From contig DASWMO010000253.1 of assembly GCA_036399715.1 (NCBI GenBank), forward strand, positions 1 to 5,808: a stretch of DNA of 5,808 nucleotides, read 5' to 3'. Under the pieces are notes generated by a model. It did not search any database, had not been told where the DNA came from, and saw only the letters and a list, made by a program, of their open reading frames with translations. This document shows, piece after piece, positions 4,615 through 5,808 of this stretch; within the stretch, counting starts at the first letter, position 1, and each line of letters opens with the position of its first letter. Source of the stretch: DASVSE01 sp036399715. GTDB lineage: Bacteria > Bacteroidota > Rhodothermia > Rhodothermales > Rubricoccaceae. A program made the position numbers and the translations under genes.

Positions 4615-5808
4615 TCAGCGCGTCGGCGAGGCGGGCCGGGACGTCGAATCCGCGGCCGTCACGGCGGCCGTCGTGTCGGCGGCCCAGCGGAGGTGCGCGC
4701 GGACGGGCCGGTGGTCCGAGAAGGCCACGTCGGCCACATCCGCCCCGACGACAGTCAGGGCCGGGTCGACGAGGACGAAGTCGATGCGGACGACCGGGCG
4801 GCGGGCGTGGTACGTGCGGCCCCACGTCCAGCCGCCGCGCGCGCGGAAGGCGTCGATGCGGGGCTCGCCGGCGGGCCGGCCGGCCGTCCGGAGGCGCTCG
4901 ACGGTCTCGTTGTCGGCCGTCGAGTTGAAGTCGCCCGCGATGACGACCGGCAGGGTCTCCCGCGCGATGCGCTCGGCGAGGCGGGCGGCCTCGGCGCCGC
5001 GCTGCGCGTAGACCTCGCGGTACGTCCGGAGGTACGGGACCCACGAGCGCGGCCGGTCCGGCTGCACGTCGGGGTCGTTCCACGGCTTGAGCTCACCGAA
5101 CGAGCGCAGGTGGATGTTGTAGAGGACGAAGGCGCGGCCGCGCCACCGGACCTCGGTCCGGATCGCGAGCGACGCCGTCGCGTCGTCGGCAAGGATCACG
5201 TTGTCCTGGCGGACGACCGTCACGCCGGCGCCGCGGCGGATGAGGACGGGCACGCCGGTGCTGCCGTCGCGGTCGCCGGCGAGGAGGTTGCGCGGCAGGC
5301 GGAGGTCGTACGGCAGGCGCCCCTCGACGGCGGCGACCTGCACGGACTGCTCGATGGCGGGCCCGACGCGCGGCTCGTAGGCCCACGCGTCCTGCATGAG
5401 CAGGATGTCCGGGCTCGTCCGGCGGACGAAGGAGACGGACGAGTCGCCGAGGGCCTCGCGGCTCGGGCCGGCCGTGGGCAGGTTGAACGTCATCAGGACG
5501 AGGTCGTCCGGGCCGGCCTCGCCGAGCGCGCCGGGCGCCTGCGCGCGGCCCGGGAGGGCCCGCCACGCGACGAGCCCGACGAGGAGCAGGTGGACGAGCG
5601 TCCAGCCCCAGCGGCGAGCCAGGAGCGGAACGATGGTCGCGAGGCCGAGCACCGCAGCGGCGTACGGCAACCCGACGGCCGCGAGCTGCGCCCACCAGAA
5701 TGTCCCCGACGGCAGGGCGCGGGCCGCCAGCCCGGCCACGACCGTCGCTACGAGCGCGCCGGCCGCGAACGTCCACAGCCGCCACAGGGCGCGCGCGGCG
5801 AACGAGCG
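4615..5808 (-). CDS. Membrane-anchored endonuclease/exonuclease/phosphatase (EEP) family protein, 5' end outside window
   Basis: The frame is open to the right edge (397 residues visible). A GTG at 5739 could start it, but the 23 upstream codons complete the first membrane helix, so the true start is probably beyond 5808. Three hydrophobic segments (visible residues about 11-32, 38-63, 68-84) precede a Mg-dependent EEP fold. Its motifs are TFN (107-109), LMQDA (Asp140), YNIHLR (Asn231, His233), GDFNS (Asp293, Asn295), RIDFVLVDP (Asp343) and SDHRPV (Asp365, His366). The family hydrolyses phosphodiester or phosphomonoester bonds in nucleic acids, lipids or sugar phosphates; the substrate here is unknown. 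Arginines before helix 1 and between helices 2 and 3 suggest a cytoplasmic N-terminus and periplasmic catalytic domain. The usual LQE metal ligand is Asp here. It is first in the minus-strand run with the transpeptidase and ispG. Confidence 0.88.
   Translation of the reverse strand, partial: RSFAARALWRLWTFAAGALVATVVAGLAARALPSGTFWWAQLAAVGLPYAAAVLGLATIVPLLARRWGWTLVHLLLVGLVAWRALPGRAQAPGALGEAGPDDLVLMTFNLPTAGPSREALGDSSVSFVRRTSPDILLMQDAWAYEPRVGPAIEQSVQVAAVEGRLPYDLRLPRNLLAGDRDGSTGVPVLIRRGAGVTVVRQDNVILADDATASLAIRTEVRWRGRAFVLYNIHLRSFGELKPWNDPDVQPDRPRSWVPYLRTYREVYAQRGAEAARLAERIARETLPVVIAGDFNSTADNETVERLRTAGRPAGEPRIDAFRARGGWTWGRTYHARRPVVRIDFVLVDPALTVVGADVADVAFSDHRPVRAHLRWAADTTAAVTAADSTSRPASPTR

Noticed and set aside
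1778..4928. Very long plus-strand frames at 1778-3751 and 2961-4928 opposite ispG and the transpeptidase
   Set aside because: They lie antisense to confidently identified genes and have the composition of GC-rich shadow frames. No domain motif was seen.

Overview
This 5.8 kb window has very high GC content and is almost entirely protein-coding. It holds four recognisable genes, three complete on both sides (umuD, umuC, ispG), one complete envelope enzyme, one gene cut by the right edge, and the first 25 codons of a secreted protein cut by the left edge. No rRNA, tRNA, CRISPR array, insertion sequence or prophage signal was seen.

The organism is probably a high-GC member of the Bacteroidota/Rhodothermota group, such as a marine Rubricoccaceae-like bacterium. 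Three observations support this. None of the visible starts has a Shine-Dalgarno sequence. Both visible signal peptides appear to be cut at Ala-X-Ala just before a Gln, as in the Q-rule described for Bacteroidetes. The three-helix membrane-anchored endonuclease/exonuclease/phosphatase protein is also common in that group. The short two-domain IspG fits less well. The assignment is an inference.

Layout: at the left edge (1-76, minus) is the signal peptide of an unidentified exported protein. A 225-bp divergent intergenic region follows (77-301). It should hold promoters for both directions and contains several small palindromes, including a CTGT-N6-ACAG element that could be a damage-response operator. 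Next come umuD (302-772) and umuC (769-2127) on the plus strand, overlapping by 4 bp. They form a translesion-synthesis operon: UmuD is self-cleaved and the product combines with UmuC as an error-prone Y-family polymerase.

Four bases after the umuC stop, the minus-strand block ends with ispG (2132-3271), an iron-sulfur enzyme of the MEP isoprenoid pathway. Upstream of it on the same strand are an exported YkuD-type L,D-transpeptidase (3438-4529) and a membrane-anchored EEP-family phosphodiesterase (4615 to beyond 5808). The 166-bp gap between the transpeptidase and ispG carries three complementary GC-rich arms. These can form either of two competing hairpins, one of which sits where a terminator for the transpeptidase would be expected.

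This is mostly ordinary chromosomal sequence: DNA damage tolerance, isoprenoid synthesis and envelope genes. I found no clear novel system. The best points for a second look are the competing hairpins ahead of ispG, the candidate SOS operator, and the Asp in place of the usual catalytic Glu in the EEP protein.
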